Source: Fusobacteriaceae bacterium UBA2433 (GTDB lineage Bacteria > Fusobacteriota > Fusobacteriia > Fusobacteriales > Fusobacteriaceae). From it: a DNA stretch of 5,513 bases. The notes under the pieces are model-generated. The model had not been told where the DNA came from. It searched no databases and saw only the letters and a list, made by a program, of their open reading frames with translations. The number at the start of each line of letters is the position of its first letter. Position 1 is the stretch's first letter. Positions 5,478 through 5,513 of this stretch are shown here, in pieces. The position numbers were made by a program, and so were the translations under genes. The stretch spans positions 1 through 5,513 of the forward strand of contig DDQV01000051.1 in the NCBI GenBank assembly GCA_002342785.1, in the 5' to 3' direction.

Positions 5478-5513
5478 TAATGTCAAGTAATTGTGGTCTT
5501 ATGTCAATATAGT

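Overview
This is a very AT-rich (low-GC) bacterial window. Codon use is dominated by AAA, ATA, TTA and GAA. The composition fits Fusobacteriota or low-GC Firmicutes. The intergenic CACGAAT-type repeats remind me of fusobacterial genomes, but that is recollection and not proof.

Left part (1-3755): the distal end of a surface-polysaccharide locus (capsule, exopolysaccharide or O-antigen). It holds three family-2 glycosyltransferase genes and then ugd. The first gene is cut by the window edge. The second is separated from it by about 230 bp containing a hairpin, and starts with GTG. The third overlaps the second by 14 bp and needs a later start (1747) than the longest open frame suggests. ugd encodes a 388-residue UDP-glucose 6-dehydrogenase, which would supply UDP-glucuronate for the polymer. 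A clear intrinsic terminator at 3726-3755 closes the operon.

Middle part (3756-4429): a gene-poor stretch of debris. It contains a frameshifted, N-terminally truncated remnant of a Panacea/DUF4065 (SocA-like antitoxin) gene, a GAAA-loop terminator, three degenerate intergenic repeats built from 7-base units about one helical turn apart, a 25-codon fragment resembling the start of an aldo/keto reductase, and the terminator of the gene on the opposite strand.

Right part (4430-5513, minus strand): the most interesting unit. A 302-residue Abi_2/AbiF-family protein carries a HEPN-type R-x4-H RNase motif (R209, H214). Immediately upstream is a compact structured element of about 74 nt. It has its own near-consensus sigma-70 promoter (TTGACT-17-TATACT) and ends in a U10 tract one base before the abiF Shine-Dalgarno sequence. 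This matches the abiF RNA/AbiF arrangement, proposed to be an RNA-antitoxin/HEPN-toxin phage-defence system related to the ancestry of Cas13. A perfect 10-bp inverted repeat brackets the promoter.

Overall, a polysaccharide operon ends at a strong terminator and is followed by an accessory site that has collected toxin-antitoxin and defence genes, one decayed (Panacea) and one apparently intact (AbiF plus ncRNA).
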